DNA of 64,000 nt from Streptomyces sp. NBC_01723 (GTDB lineage: Bacteria > Actinomycetota > Actinomycetes > Streptomycetales > Streptomycetaceae), in the NCBI RefSeq assembly GCF_036246005.1, contig NZ_CP109171.1, positions 4,886,001 to 4,950,000 of the forward strand, given 5' to 3'. The notes below the pieces were generated by a model, which was not told the DNA's origin, ran no database searches, and worked only from the letters and a program-made list of their open reading frames with translations. The translations under genes and the position numbers were made by a program. Shown piece after piece: positions 36,554-46,146 of the stretch (within the stretch, counting starts at the first letter, position 1; each line of letters begins with the position of its first letter).

Positions 36554-37327
36554 CTACTGCGGCCCGTACTTGCGCCCTGTCCGTGAGCTGATCCCGCCCA
36601 GCATTCCCCGCGGTACCAGCTTCGCCGCGCCCATCAGGGTCTTGTAGCGGGGGTCCGGGATCGAGAGGGACTTGCCTCGGGAGAGGTCGTCCAGGGCGGC
36701 CGCGACGACCTTGTCCGCGTCGAGCCACATCCAGTTCGGGATGTTGTCCGTGCCCATGCCGGCCCGCTCGTGGAACTCCGTGCGGACGAAGCCGGGGGCC
36801 AGGGCCATCAGGCGTACGCCGCTGCCGGCCAGGTCCTTCGCCACACCCTGGGTGAACTGCACGACCCACGCCTTGGACGCGCCGTAGGTGCCGCGCGGTA
36901 CGAAGGCGGCGACCGAGGCCACGTTGACGACGCCGCCGCGGCCGCGCTCCCGCATCGCCTCCACCGCCGCCGAGGTCAGCCGCAGCACCGCCTCGCAGTG
37001 CACCTTGAGCATGGTCAGCTCGTCGGCCATGGAGACGTCGAGGAACTTGCCCTTGTTGCCGAAGCCGGCGTTGTTGATCAGCAGGTCGACGGGGTGCCTG
37101 CGCTCGCCCAGCCGGGAGGCCACCGCCTCGATGCCGGCGTCCGTGGACAGGTCGGCCGTCAGCACCTCCGCCTCGATGCCGTGCCGGTCGTGCAGCTCGG
37201 TGGCCTGTTCGTGCAGCCGCTTGGTGTCGCGGGCCACCAGCACCAGGTTGTGTCCGTCGGCCGCCAGCCGGCGGGCGAACGCGGCGCCGATGCCCGCCGT
37301 CGATCCCGTAATCAATGCCGTTGTCAT
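36554..37327 (-). CDS. Short-chain dehydrogenase/reductase (SDR)
   Basis: The 257-aa classical SDR has the cofactor motif ITGSTAGIGAAFARRLA, INNAGFG, and a catalytic Tyr-Lys in YGASKAWV with Ser about 12 residues earlier (NVASVAAF). LVARDTKRL after the second strand points to NADP(H). The C-terminal part (SRGKSLSIPDPRYKTLMGAAKLVPRGMLG) resembles oxidoreductases of the DltE/acyl-reductase-like branch, but the substrate is unknown. The ATG follows TAACCT by 6 nt, a leaderless arrangement. Confidence 0.87.
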   Translation of the reverse strand: MTTALITGSTAGIGAAFARRLAADGHNLVLVARDTKRLHEQATELHDRHGIEAEVLTADLSTDAGIEAVASRLGERRHPVDLLINNAGFGNKGKFLDVSMADELTMLKVHCEAVLRLTSAAVEAMRERGRGGVVNVASVAAFVPRGTYGASKAWVVQFTQGVAKDLAGSGVRLMALAPGFVRTEFHERAGMGTDNIPNWMWLDADKVVAAALDDLSRGKSLSIPDPRYKTLMGAAKLVPRGMLGGISSRTGRKYGPQ

Positions 37328-37422
37328 GGCGCAAGGTTAGGCGGAGAAGTGGACAGGTCCACTTCGCTCACCGGTCCCGCCACCGGTGAAGGGACCGTGA
37401 AGAAAGTACTGGTGAGGAGCGG

Positions 37423-38091
37423 TCAGCCGCCGTACCTCGCCACGTACTTCCGCGCCTGCGCCAGCGCCTCCGGGTGCAGCGCCCCGCCCGCCGCGAGCAG
37501 CTGCGGCAGCAGCTCCCGCTGGGTGGTGACGGCCCGGAACTGCAGGGCCACCGTCACCTCGTGGTCGGGCCGGTGCACGATGCGGACCGGGTCGCCCGCC
37601 CGTATCTCGCCGGGCTCCACCACCCGGAAGTACGCGCCCGGCGCGGCCTTCTCCGTGAAGCGCTTCACCCAGCGCTGCTCACCCATGTGGCCCTGGAAGG
37701 TGCGGCAGGGGATGCGCCCGGAGGTCACTTCGAGGAGCAGGTCGGGACCGACCCGCCAGCGCTCGCCGATCAAGGTGCCGGAGACGTCCAGGCCCGTGGT
37801 GGTGAGGTTCTCGCCGAACGAGCCGCTGGGCAGCGCACGGCCCAGTTCGCGTTCCCAGTCGTCCAGGTCCTCGCGGGCCACCGCGTAGACCGCCTGGTCC
37901 TCGCCGCCGTGGTGACGGGTGTCGCACACCGTGTCGCCGGCCAGCCCGCTCGCCCCGACGCCCGTCGGCCCGGGCGCCGCCACCCGCACGGGGCCGTCGG
38001 CCGGGCGCTTGTCGATGCCGGTGACGCCCTCCGGGTGGTCCGTGTACGGCACGGTCTTCGCGCGGCCGAGGTTGACAGACAGAAGCTTCAT
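37423..38091 (-). CDS. MOSC-domain (YiiM-like) protein
   Basis: The 222-aa protein starts KLLSVNLGRAKTVPY. It has GLAGDTVCDTRHHGGEDQAVYAVAREDLDDWE, GSFGENLTTTGLDVSGTLIGERWRVG and SGRIPCRTFQGHMGEQ. The Cys in IPCRTF is the conserved MOSC cysteine. YiiM-type proteins take part in molybdenum-cofactor-dependent reduction of N-hydroxylated compounds, so that is a plausible role. ATG 38091 is chosen because TACCGT is 6 nt upstream. It is divergent from the LysR gene, which may regulate it. Confidence 0.85.
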   Translation of the reverse strand: MKLLSVNLGRAKTVPYTDHPEGVTGIDKRPADGPVRVAAPGPTGVGASGLAGDTVCDTRHHGGEDQAVYAVAREDLDDWERELGRALPSGSFGENLTTTGLDVSGTLIGERWRVGPDLLLEVTSGRIPCRTFQGHMGEQRWVKRFTEKAAPGAYFRVVEPGEIRAGDPVRIVHRPDHEVTVALQFRAVTTQRELLPQLLAAGGALHPEALAQARKYVARYGG

Positions 38092-38124
38092 GGCCGAACG
38101 GTAGGACAATCCTCATCAAAGTGT

Positions 38125-38141
38125 CGACGCGATATTCGTCG
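38125..38141. promoter_or_regulatory. Possible LysR operator between the MOSC and LysR genes
   Basis: The inverted repeat CGACG-N7-CGTCG lies in the 82-nt divergent region, in the locally AT-richer CGATATT context. LysR regulators typically bind imperfect dyads at such places. It is short, so it could be chance. Confidence 0.3.
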
Positions 38142-38173
38142 TTCGGTTCAAAGGGTCACTTATCCTCGTGGGT

Positions 38174-39124
38174 GTGATCGAGGCTCGTCATCTCCGTGTG
38201 CTGCGCGCCGTGGCATCGACCGGTTCCTTCTCCGCCGCCGGGCGCGAGCTGGGCTGCACCCAGCCCGCCGTCAGCCAGCAGATGAAGGCCCTGGAGTCCT
38301 CCGTCGGCACCCCCCTGCTCGTCCGCACCGGGCGTGAGATGCGCCTCACCCAGGCCGGTGAGGCGCTGGTGAGGCACGCCGCCGGGATCATCGCGGGGCT
38401 CACGGCCGCCGAGGAGGAGGTCGCCGCCATCGCCGGGCTGCGCGCCGGCCGGGTCCGGCTGGTCTCCTTCCCCAGCGGCAGTTCCGCCCTCGTACCCAAC
38501 GCCCTGGCCGCCCTGCGTGCCGCGCACCCCGGCACCCGGGTCTCCCTGGAGGAGGCCGAGCCGCCGAACTCCGTCGAGCTGCTCCGCGAGGGCGACTGCG
38601 ACGTGGCGCTCGCCTTCCGCTACGAGGGTGCGGCGGGCGCGGAGGAGTGGGACGACCTCGTCGTACGGCCGTTGCTGACCGACCGCCTGGTGGCGCTGGT
38701 CCCCGACGGGCATCGGCTGGCCCGCGCGGAGTCCGCCGGGCCCGTGGCCATCGGAGAGCTGGCCCGGGAGTCCTGGATCGCGGGCTGCCCCCGCTGCCGG
38801 GGCCAGCTGGTCGAGGTCTGCGAGGGAGCCGGCTTCACCCCCCGCATCGACTTCGCGACCGACGACTACCCGGCCGTCGTCGGCCTGGTCGGCGCCGGCC
38901 TGGGCGTGGCCGTCCTGCCCCAGCTCGCCGTCGAGTCCGTACGGCCCCGCGGTGTGCGCACGGTGACGCTGGAGCCGGCGGTGCGGCGGGAGATCGTCGC
39001 GCTCAGCCTGCCCGACCTGGCCCAGGTGCCCGCGGTGGCGGCGACGCTGGACGAGCTGGCCCGTGCGGCCGCGCGCCTGTCGGCGGCACGTGGGCCGAAC
39101 CCCTCTGAGAATCCCCTGCGCTGA
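38174..39124 (+). CDS. LysR-family transcriptional regulator
   Basis: The 316-aa protein has the LysR helix-turn-helix at the N-terminus (HLRVLRAVASTGSFSAAGREL, TQPAVSQQMKALESSVGTPLLVR). A two-lobed effector domain follows (about residues 90-290; LVSFPSGSSALVPNALAALRA, GLGVAVLPQLA). GTG 38174 is preferred over GTG 38168. TATCCT (38161-38166) lies exactly 7 nt before it, and LysR proteins of this type start with IEARHLRVL. The divergent MOSC gene is the natural first target. Confidence 0.9.
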   Translation: MIEARHLRVLRAVASTGSFSAAGRELGCTQPAVSQQMKALESSVGTPLLVRTGREMRLTQAGEALVRHAAGIIAGLTAAEEEVAAIAGLRAGRVRLVSFPSGSSALVPNALAALRAAHPGTRVSLEEAEPPNSVELLREGDCDVALAFRYEGAAGAEEWDDLVVRPLLTDRLVALVPDGHRLARAESAGPVAIGELARESWIAGCPRCRGQLVEVCEGAGFTPRIDFATDDYPAVVGLVGAGLGVAVLPQLAVESVRPRGVRTVTLEPAVRREIVALSLPDLAQVPAVAATLDELARAAARLSAARGPNPSENPLR

Positions 39125-39178
39125 GAACCCCGTGCGCTGAGAACCCTCTGGTCTGAGAACCCTCTGGTCTGAGAACCC
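39103..39178. repeat. 16-nt tandem repeats at the LysR gene end
   Basis: There are five units of CTGAGAACCCTCTGGT type. The TGA stop codon of the LysR gene is part of one unit. The tract ends about 20 nt from the whiD stop codon. Confidence 0.75.
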
Positions 39179-39196
39179 CCGCAAAGAAACGTTCCT

Positions 39197-39535
39197 TCAG
39201 TGGTGGGCGGACTCGTCCCCGCCGGCCGGTCCGGACGCCGACGCCGACACCAGGCGGTGGCGCGCCCGTCCCATGAGCTCCTCGCGCTCGTCCTCGGTCA
39301 GCCCGCCCCACACGCCGTACGGCTCACGCACCGCCAGCGCGTGCGCCGCGCACTCGGCGCGGACCGGGCATCTCATGCAGACCTCCTTGGCCGAGTTCTC
39401 ACGAGCACTCCGTGCCGCACCGCGTTCGCCCTCCGGATGGAAGAAGAGCGAGCTGTCCACCCCGCGGCACGCAGCCAGGAGCTGCCAGTCCCACAGGTCC
39501 GCGTTCGGTCCTGGAAGGCGGGAGAAATCTGCCAT
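39197..39535 (-). CDS. whiD: WhiB-family sporulation regulator WhiD
   Basis: WhiD is an iron-sulfur WhiB-like protein needed for maturation of spores; WhiB-like proteins act with region 4 of the principal sigma factor. The 112-aa length matches S. coelicolor WhiD, and the sequence beginning MADFSRLPGPNADLWDWQLL is what I recall for it. Four cluster cysteines are in place (AACRG, then VCMRCPVRAEC), as is the turn motif GVWGGLTEDE. ATG 39535 has AGGGG 7 nt upstream. It is divergent from bldM, which activates whiD in S. coelicolor. Confidence 0.93.
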   Translation of the reverse strand: MADFSRLPGPNADLWDWQLLAACRGVDSSLFFHPEGERGAARSARENSAKEVCMRCPVRAECAAHALAVREPYGVWGGLTEDEREELMGRARHRLVSASASGPAGGDESAHH

Positions 39536-39941
39536 TGCGTGACCCCTTGTTGCCGATATGGGTGAATCCCGGCGATGCGGCGATGCGGCGACCCAGCATC
39601 CACGACCGTACAACTACGATCTAAGGAGATGAAAATATGACTCATTGCGAATCTAGCCTCAGACACCGCCGAAGTGGAAGAAAAGCGGCTAAATGGGGCA
39701 CCGGTTGTGATGAAACGGCGCGGGTCCGACGCGCATGTCTGCTGCGTGGCCGCCCCCTCACGTAGAGTGCCGAAGACGACACACAGCCCCGTAACTCTTT
39801 CGAGTGACCATCGTTGAGAGTGCGGAGGCGGTTGAAGGAACAAGTGCTCGGGCGGGCGTCCGGGACGGTCGACCGCACAGGTGACGATTTCGTACCAGCC
39901 TGGAGGCTCAACGTGACGCGCAAGAGCTGCGGAGGACGGCC
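39536..39941. other. Regulatory region between whiD and bldM (406 nt)
   Basis: The region holds promoters for both genes. A sigma-BldN-type bldM promoter lies at 39790-39817. A less GC-rich stretch at 39600-39660 probably contains whiD promoters on the minus strand. A 42-codon ORF (39637-39765) has a fine ribosome binding site but atypical codons. Confidence 0.6.
39790..39817 (+). promoter_or_regulatory. Sigma-BldN-type promoter of bldM
   Basis: CGTAAC (39790-39795) and CGTTGA (39812-39817), separated by 16 nt, match the sigma-BldN consensus known for bldM p1 in S. coelicolor. The implied mRNA has a leader of about 115 nt. Confidence 0.88.
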
Positions 39942-40553
39942 ATGACTTCCGTCCTCGTCTGCGACGACTCCCCGCTTGCCCGAGAGGCGCTGCGCCGCGC
40001 GGTGGCGACCGTGCCCGGCGTCGAGCGCGTGACGACGGCCGCCAACGGCGAGGAAGTCCTCCGCCGCTGGGGTGCCGACCGCTCGGACCTGATCCTGATG
40101 GACGTGCGCATGCCCGGCCTGGGCGGCGTCGAGACCGTCCGGCGGCTGCTGTCCGCCGACCCCGGGGCGCGCATCATCATGCTCACCGTCGCCGAGGACC
40201 TGGACGGCGTGGCCCTCGCGGTCGCCGCCGGTGCCCGCGGCTATCTGCACAAGGACGCCTCGCGCGCCGAGCTGCGCGCCACCGTCACCCAGGCCCTCGC
40301 CGACCCGACCTGGCGGCTCGCCCCGCGCCGGCTGCGCTCGGCCGAGATGGGCGCCGCGCCCACGCTCACCGCGCGTGAGATCCAGGTCCTGGAGGGCATG
40401 AGCCACGGCCGGTCCAACGCGGAGATCGGCCGCGAGCTGTTCCTCTCCGAGGACACCGTCAAGACCCACGCCCGGCGGCTCTTCAAGAAGCTCGGCGCCT
40501 CGGACCGCGCGCACGCCGTGGCGCTCGGCTTCCGGTGGGGCCTGGTCCGCTAG
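39942..40553 (+). CDS. bldM: Orphan response regulator BldM
   Basis: BldM is a developmental transcription factor needed for aerial hyphae and sporulation; it works as a homodimer or as a heterodimer with WhiI. The 203-aa protein has a receiver domain (residues 1-about 120; SVLVCDDSPLAREAL, LILMDVRMPG with the usual Asp) and a LuxR-type helix-turn-helix (LTAREIQVLEGMSHGRSNAEIG, LSEDTVKTHARRLFKKL). No kinase gene is adjacent, as expected for this orphan regulator. The stop codon TAG is also the CTAG end of a MITE. Confidence 0.95.
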   Translation: MTSVLVCDDSPLAREALRRAVATVPGVERVTTAANGEEVLRRWGADRSDLILMDVRMPGLGGVETVRRLLSADPGARIIMLTVAEDLDGVALAVAAGARGYLHKDASRAELRATVTQALADPTWRLAPRRLRSAEMGAAPTLTAREIQVLEGMSHGRSNAEIGRELFLSEDTVKTHARRLFKKLGASDRAHAVALGFRWGLVR

Positions 40554-40757
40554 GGCCTGCTGCGAAAGTCCCTTCCCCGGTCTCCGGCCGGGAGGTGCCC
40601 CCAGCCGGGCGACGCCATGCACGCACTCTCGCCGCACCGGGCCTTGCGCCAAGTACCTCCAGTACGAGGCCCAGCGCCCGGCACGCCGAGAGCACGCACC
40701 TGACGCCGCCCGGCCCGCCCTTCGGGCGGACGACGGGACTGTCGCAGCAGGCCCTAG
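40550..40757. mobile_element. 208-bp MITE with 23-bp terminal inverted repeats
   Basis: The ends CTAGGGCCTGCTGCGAAAGT plus CCC (40550-40572) and its inverse (40735-40757) match except for one base. Both ends carry CTAG. The interior is itself a long imperfect palindrome (about 40615-40653 with 40677-40724), so the whole element can fold back. It has no coding capacity, so it needs a transposase from elsewhere. It sits exactly at the bldM stop codon, between bldM and the sigma factor gene. Confidence 0.85.
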
Positions 40758-40973
40758 GGGCACCCGTGCGGTGGAGGCCCGGTGGGGCACCCACGCGATG
40801 GACGCGGAAAGGCCCCGTCGGGGGCGTGACATTCCCCGCTTATCGCGAGGTGAGCGGGGGCGACAAGGCGACCCGCCGGGTGCCCGCTGCTCGTTTCGCC
40901 GCCGATGCCGCATCCTTGAGGTGTGGAGTTCCTCGGGGACCAGTCGGTCAAGCGGAAGGGGAGGGCGCAGGGG
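40758..40973. other. Non-coding region upstream of the SigD/ShbA-like gene
   Basis: Together with the MITE, about 420 nt separate bldM from the sigma gene. I see no convincing ORF or consensus promoter here, apart from GGGGAGGG (40958-40965), the ribosome binding site. Confidence 0.5.
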
Positions 40974-41651
40974 ATGAGTTCCGGCGCACCTGCTCATAAC
41001 GCTTCGGTGCACAACAGCGGGCACGGAGCCACGGATCGGACGGCCGCAAGGCACGATGGACCGATGCGTGACGACGAGGCGCCCCGCGACCAGGGGACGG
41101 TCGGTGGGCTCGTCCACCGCGCCGTCGACGGGGACGAGCAGGCCACGCACGACCTGCTCGCCCATGTCCACCCCCTGGCGCTGCGCTACTGCCGTACCCG
41201 TCTGTCGCGCCTGCCCGGCGACGCCCGCCACTTCGTCGAGGACCTCGCCCAGGAGGTCTGCGTCGCGGTGCTGCTCGCGCTGCCCCGCTACAAGGACACC
41301 GGCCGGCCCTTCGAGGCGTTCGTCTTCGCCATCGCCGCCCACAAGGTCGCCGACCTCCAGCGCGCGGCGATGCGCCACCCCGGCTCGACCGTCGTCCCGT
41401 CCGACGAGATGCCCGAGCGGCCGGACGACTCCCTGGGCCCGGAGGAGCGCGCGCTGCTCAACAGCGATGCCGCCTGGGCCAAGAAACTGCTGGCCAACCT
41501 GCCCGAGAACCAGCGTGAGCTGCTCCTGCTGCGCATCGCGGTCGGGCTCACGGCCGAGGAGACCGGCCAGATGTTGGGAATGTCACCCGGTGCCGTGCGG
41601 GTCGCCCAGCATCGGGCGCTGAGCCGATTGCGGGCGCTGGCGGAGCAGTGA
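40974..41651 (+). CDS. shbA: Sigma-70 factor, ShbA/SigD-like
   Basis: The 225-aa sigma factor has region 2 (about residues 60-130; [54 protein letters not shown]) and region 4 (about 165-225; [44 protein letters not shown]). A gene just before guaB corresponds to M. tuberculosis sigD. In Streptomyces the equivalent is ShbA, which drives transcription of the principal sigma gene hrdB. I infer orthology from position and look, not from alignment. ATG 40974 has a strong site 8 nt upstream; ATG 41064 is an alternative. Confidence 0.8.
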   Translation: MSSGAPAHNASVHNSGHGATDRTAARHDGPMRDDEAPRDQGTVGGLVHRAVDGDEQATHDLLAHVHPLALRYCRTRLSRLPGDARHFVEDLAQEVCVAVLLALPRYKDTGRPFEAFVFAIAAHKVADLQRAAMRHPGSTVVPSDEMPERPDDSLGPEERALLNSDAAWAKKLLANLPENQRELLLLRIAVGLTAEETGQMLGMSPGAVRVAQHRALSRLRALAEQ

Positions 41652-41758
41652 TCTCCGCCGGTTGCCGCTGTGAACGGACGGCGGCACCTGTCCGTACAAA
41701 ACTACGAAGATCGCAGGCCTTCCTGATCGTGGAATGAGCCACGTCCGCTTCCCGTTAG

Positions 41759-43306
<1,548 letters not shown>

Positions 43307-43319
43307 GCAGCAGCCTCCC

Positions 43320-43352
43320 GAGGGCGGCCCCGGACCATCCGGGGCCGCCCTC
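43320..43352 (+). terminator. Terminator after guaB
   Basis: A perfect 14-bp stem, GAGGGCGGCCCCGG with its complement, encloses loop ACCAT. It separates guaB from guaB3. Confidence 0.9.
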
Positions 43353-43421
43353 TGCGGTGCCCCGCCGTGCCCGTCGGGGATACTGGAAGGCGCTGCAACG
43401 CATCAGGGAAAGGCCACAGAC

Positions 43422-44546
43422 GTGACTGAGATCGAGATCGGGCGCGGCAAGCGCGGCCGCCGGGCGTACGCCTTCGACGACATCGCCGTCGTCCCCAGCC
43501 GCCGTACGCGGGACCCGAAGGAGGTCTCGATCGCCTGGCAGATCGACGCCTACCGCTTCGAGCTGCCGTTCCTGGCCGCTCCCATGGACTCGGTCGTCTC
43601 CCCGGCCACCGCCATCCGCATCGGCGAGCTGGGCGGCCTCGGCGTGCTCAACCTCGAAGGGCTCTGGACCCGGCACGAGGACCCGCAGCCGCTGCTCGAC
43701 GAGATCGCCGGTCTCGACGCGGAGACCGCGACCCGCCGCCTCCAGGAGATCTACGCGGCTCCCATCAAGGAGGAGCTGATCGGGCAGCGCATCAAGGAGG
43801 TGCGCGACTCGGGCGTGGTCACCGCCGCCGCGCTCTCCCCGCAGCGCACCGCTCAGTTCTCCAAGGCCGTCGTGGACGCGGGCGTGGACATCTTCGTCAT
43901 CCGCGGTACGACGGTCTCGGCGGAGCACGTCTCCGGCTCGCACGAGCCGCTGAACCTGAAGCAGTTCATCTACGAGCTGGACGTCCCGGTCATCGTCGGC
44001 GGCTGCGCCACCTACACCGCCGCCCTGCACCTGATGCGCACCGGCGCGGCGGGCGTCCTCGTCGGCTTCGGCGGCGGCGCCGCCCACACCACGCGCAACG
44101 TGCTGGGCATCCAGGTGCCCATGGCGACGGCGGTGGCGGACGTGGCCGCGGCCCGCCGCGACTACATGGACGAGTCCGGCGGCCGGTACGTGCACGTCAT
44201 CGCTGACGGCGGCGTCGGCTGGTCCGGCGACCTGCCCAAGGCCATCGCCTGCGGCGCCGACTCCGTCATGATGGGCTCCCCGCTGGCCCGCGCCACCGAC
44301 GCGCCGGGCAAGGGCAACCACTGGGGCATGGAGGCCGTCAACGAGGAGCTGCCCCGCGGCAAGAAGGTCGACCTCGGCACGGTCGGCACCATAGAGGAGA
44401 TCCTCACCGGCCCGTCCCACACCCCGGACGGCTCGATGAACTTCTTCGGGGCGCTGCGCCGCGCGATGGCCACGACCGGTTACAGCGAGCTGAAGGAGTT
44501 CCAGCGGGTCGAGGTCACCGTGGCGGACTCGCAGCACCGGCGGTAA
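43422..44546 (+). CDS. guaB3: GuaB3-family IMP dehydrogenase-like protein
   Basis: The 374-aa protein keeps the IMPDH barrel (RRAYAFDDIAVVPSRRTRDPKEV, LAAPMDSVVSPATAIRIGELGG, VHVIADGGVGWSGDLPKAIACGADSVMMGSPLA) but lacks CBS domains. The catalytic-loop equivalent reads GFGGGAAHTTR where GuaB has GPGSICTTR, so the nucleophilic Cys appears absent. The family is always near guaB in actinobacteria; its activity there is unsettled. It has its own spacing and terminators, so it is transcribed separately. The start is GTG 43422. Confidence 0.9.
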   Translation: MTEIEIGRGKRGRRAYAFDDIAVVPSRRTRDPKEVSIAWQIDAYRFELPFLAAPMDSVVSPATAIRIGELGGLGVLNLEGLWTRHEDPQPLLDEIAGLDAETATRRLQEIYAAPIKEELIGQRIKEVRDSGVVTAAALSPQRTAQFSKAVVDAGVDIFVIRGTTVSAEHVSGSHEPLNLKQFIYELDVPVIVGGCATYTAALHLMRTGAAGVLVGFGGGAAHTTRNVLGIQVPMATAVADVAAARRDYMDESGGRYVHVIADGGVGWSGDLPKAIACGADSVMMGSPLARATDAPGKGNHWGMEAVNEELPRGKKVDLGTVGTIEEILTGPSHTPDGSMNFFGALRRAMATTGYSELKEFQRVEVTVADSQHRR

Positions 44547-44564
44547 TCACCCGGACGGCGTAGT

Positions 44565-44599
44565 GAAGGGGCCCGGAGCGGACTGCTCCGGGCCCCTTC
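44565..44599 (+). terminator. Terminator after guaB3
   Basis: A perfect 15-bp stem GAAGGGGCCCGGAGC with its complement, loop GGACT, then CGCGTCT. It also lies at the 3' end of the convergent dehydrogenase gene. Confidence 0.92.
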
Positions 44600-44652
44600 G
44601 CGTCTGCGGTCCCGCTCAGAGGCTGCGGCGGGAGCTCAGCGGCGGCGGGCGC

Positions 44653-45861
44653 TCAGAGCCGGTGCGCCGCCCCCGTGGGCGTCGCCCCGCGCGTGTCCAG
44701 CAGGAGCTGGGCCTTCACCGACAGGCCCTGGAGGTCGTACGTGCGGTGCTGCTGGAGGAGGATCGTCAGGTCGGCGTCGGCGGCCGCCTCGTAGAGGGAG
44801 TCCGCGCGGGGGACCGGGCGCTCCGCGACGTTCCAGGATGGGATGTGCGGGTCGTGGTAGCTGACGGCGGCGCCCAGCCCCATCAGGCGGGTCGCGATCT
44901 CCTCGGCCGGGGTGGCCTGCTGGTCGGCGAGGTCGGCCTTGTAGGTGACGCCGAGGAGCAGGACGCGGGCGCCGCGCGCGGACTTGCCGTGCTCGTTGAG
45001 GAGGGCGGCGGCGCGCTGGACGACGTAGCGGGGCATCTGCGCGTTGACCCGCTGGGCGACCTCCACCATGCGCAGGCTGTGGGGGGCCTGGCCGGTCAGG
45101 TCCTGGGGGACGGAGTGGCCGCCGACGCCGGGGCCGGGGCGGAAGGCCTGGAAGCCGAAGGGCTTGGTCTCGGCGCAGCGCAGCACGTCCCACAGGTCGA
45201 CGCCGAGGTCGTCGCAGAGGACGGCCATCTCGTTGACGAGGGCGATGTTGACGTGGCGGAAGTTGGTCTCCAGGAGCTGCACCGTCTCAGCCTCCCGGGG
45301 GCCTCGCGCGCGGACCACCTTGTCGGTGAGGCGGCCGTAGAAGGCGGCGGCCGACTCGGTGCAGGCCGGGGTGAGGCCGCCGATGACCTTCGGAGTGTTG
45401 GCGGGCGTGAAGTCGCGGTTGCCGGGGTCGACGCGGCTGGGGGAGTAGGCGAGGTGGAAGTCGCGGCCCGCGCGCAGCCCGGAGCCCTGCTCCAGGATCG
45501 GGCGCAGGAACTCCTCCGTGGTCCCCGGGCGCACCGGCGACTCCAGGATCACCGTGGTGTGCGGGCGCATGTGGGCGGCGAGCGTGCGGGCAGCGGCCTC
45601 GACCTGGGTCAGGTCCAGGCCGCCGTCCGGCGCCGGCGGGGTGGGCGCGCAGATGACCGCGGTGCGCACCCGGCCCACCTCGGCCGGTCCCGCGGCGGTG
45701 CGGAAGCCCGCCGCGAGCATCCGGCGCAGCTCGGCTGGGGAGAGGGGGCCGGCCTCGGGGCCGGTCTTGTAGCCGAGGGTGGGGATGCCGGCGGCGACGG
45801 CGGCCTGGGCCAGGGGCAGGCCGTACGGGCCGAGTCCGATGACGGCGAGATCTGCGGGCAT
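44653..45861 (-). CDS. Nucleotide-sugar (UDP-glucose/GDP-mannose type) dehydrogenase, atypical
   Basis: The 402-aa protein has the family architecture. The N-terminal Rossmann segment is DLAVIGLGPYGLPLAQAAV, followed by ICAPTPP, LESPVRPGTTEE and AYSPSRVDPGN. The central helices include LLETNFRHVNIALVNEMAVLCDDLG. The C-terminal Rossmann segment is VLLLGVTYKADLADQQATP. The loop that normally holds the catalytic Cys (GVGGHCIPxD) reads GVGGHSVPQD, so Cys is Ser. The N-terminal glycine loop is GLGPYG. It may be inactive as a four-electron dehydrogenase or have a changed reaction. ATG 45861 is chosen; GTG 45873 is possible. Confidence 0.8.
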   Translation of the reverse strand: MPADLAVIGLGPYGLPLAQAAVAAGIPTLGYKTGPEAGPLSPAELRRMLAAGFRTAAGPAEVGRVRTAVICAPTPPAPDGGLDLTQVEAAARTLAAHMRPHTTVILESPVRPGTTEEFLRPILEQGSGLRAGRDFHLAYSPSRVDPGNRDFTPANTPKVIGGLTPACTESAAAFYGRLTDKVVRARGPREAETVQLLETNFRHVNIALVNEMAVLCDDLGVDLWDVLRCAETKPFGFQAFRPGPGVGGHSVPQDLTGQAPHSLRMVEVAQRVNAQMPRYVVQRAAALLNEHGKSARGARVLLLGVTYKADLADQQATPAEEIATRLMGLGAAVSYHDPHIPSWNVAERPVPRADSLYEAAADADLTILLQQHRTYDLQGLSVKAQLLLDTRGATPTGAAHRL

Positions 45862-46146
45862 GGCGTGGGCCACCCTTCCCAGTAGCCGAAGCGGGACAGA
45901 TGCGCAAGCCCGGTGGACAGGACGGGCGAGCACAACGTCAGACTAGGAGTAAATATGACCGATTTGTGGGATTGATCTGCCTCGTTTCGGGTGAGTCTCG
46001 ACGGTGACCTGCGGGACGTTGTCCACAGGCTGAGGGCGTGCGGCGGCCGATGGCGGGCAGGGCGGACAGAATCTGGGCATGGTGGGTACCAGGAGACGGG
46101 CTTCGCCCGACGGGTGCGGCCGACGCGACCACAGCGGGAGGCAGCA

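Noticed and set aside
38092..38173. LysR start at GTG 38168
   Set aside because: GTG 38174 is 7 nt after a perfect TATCCT box, and the protein then begins as LysR relatives do.
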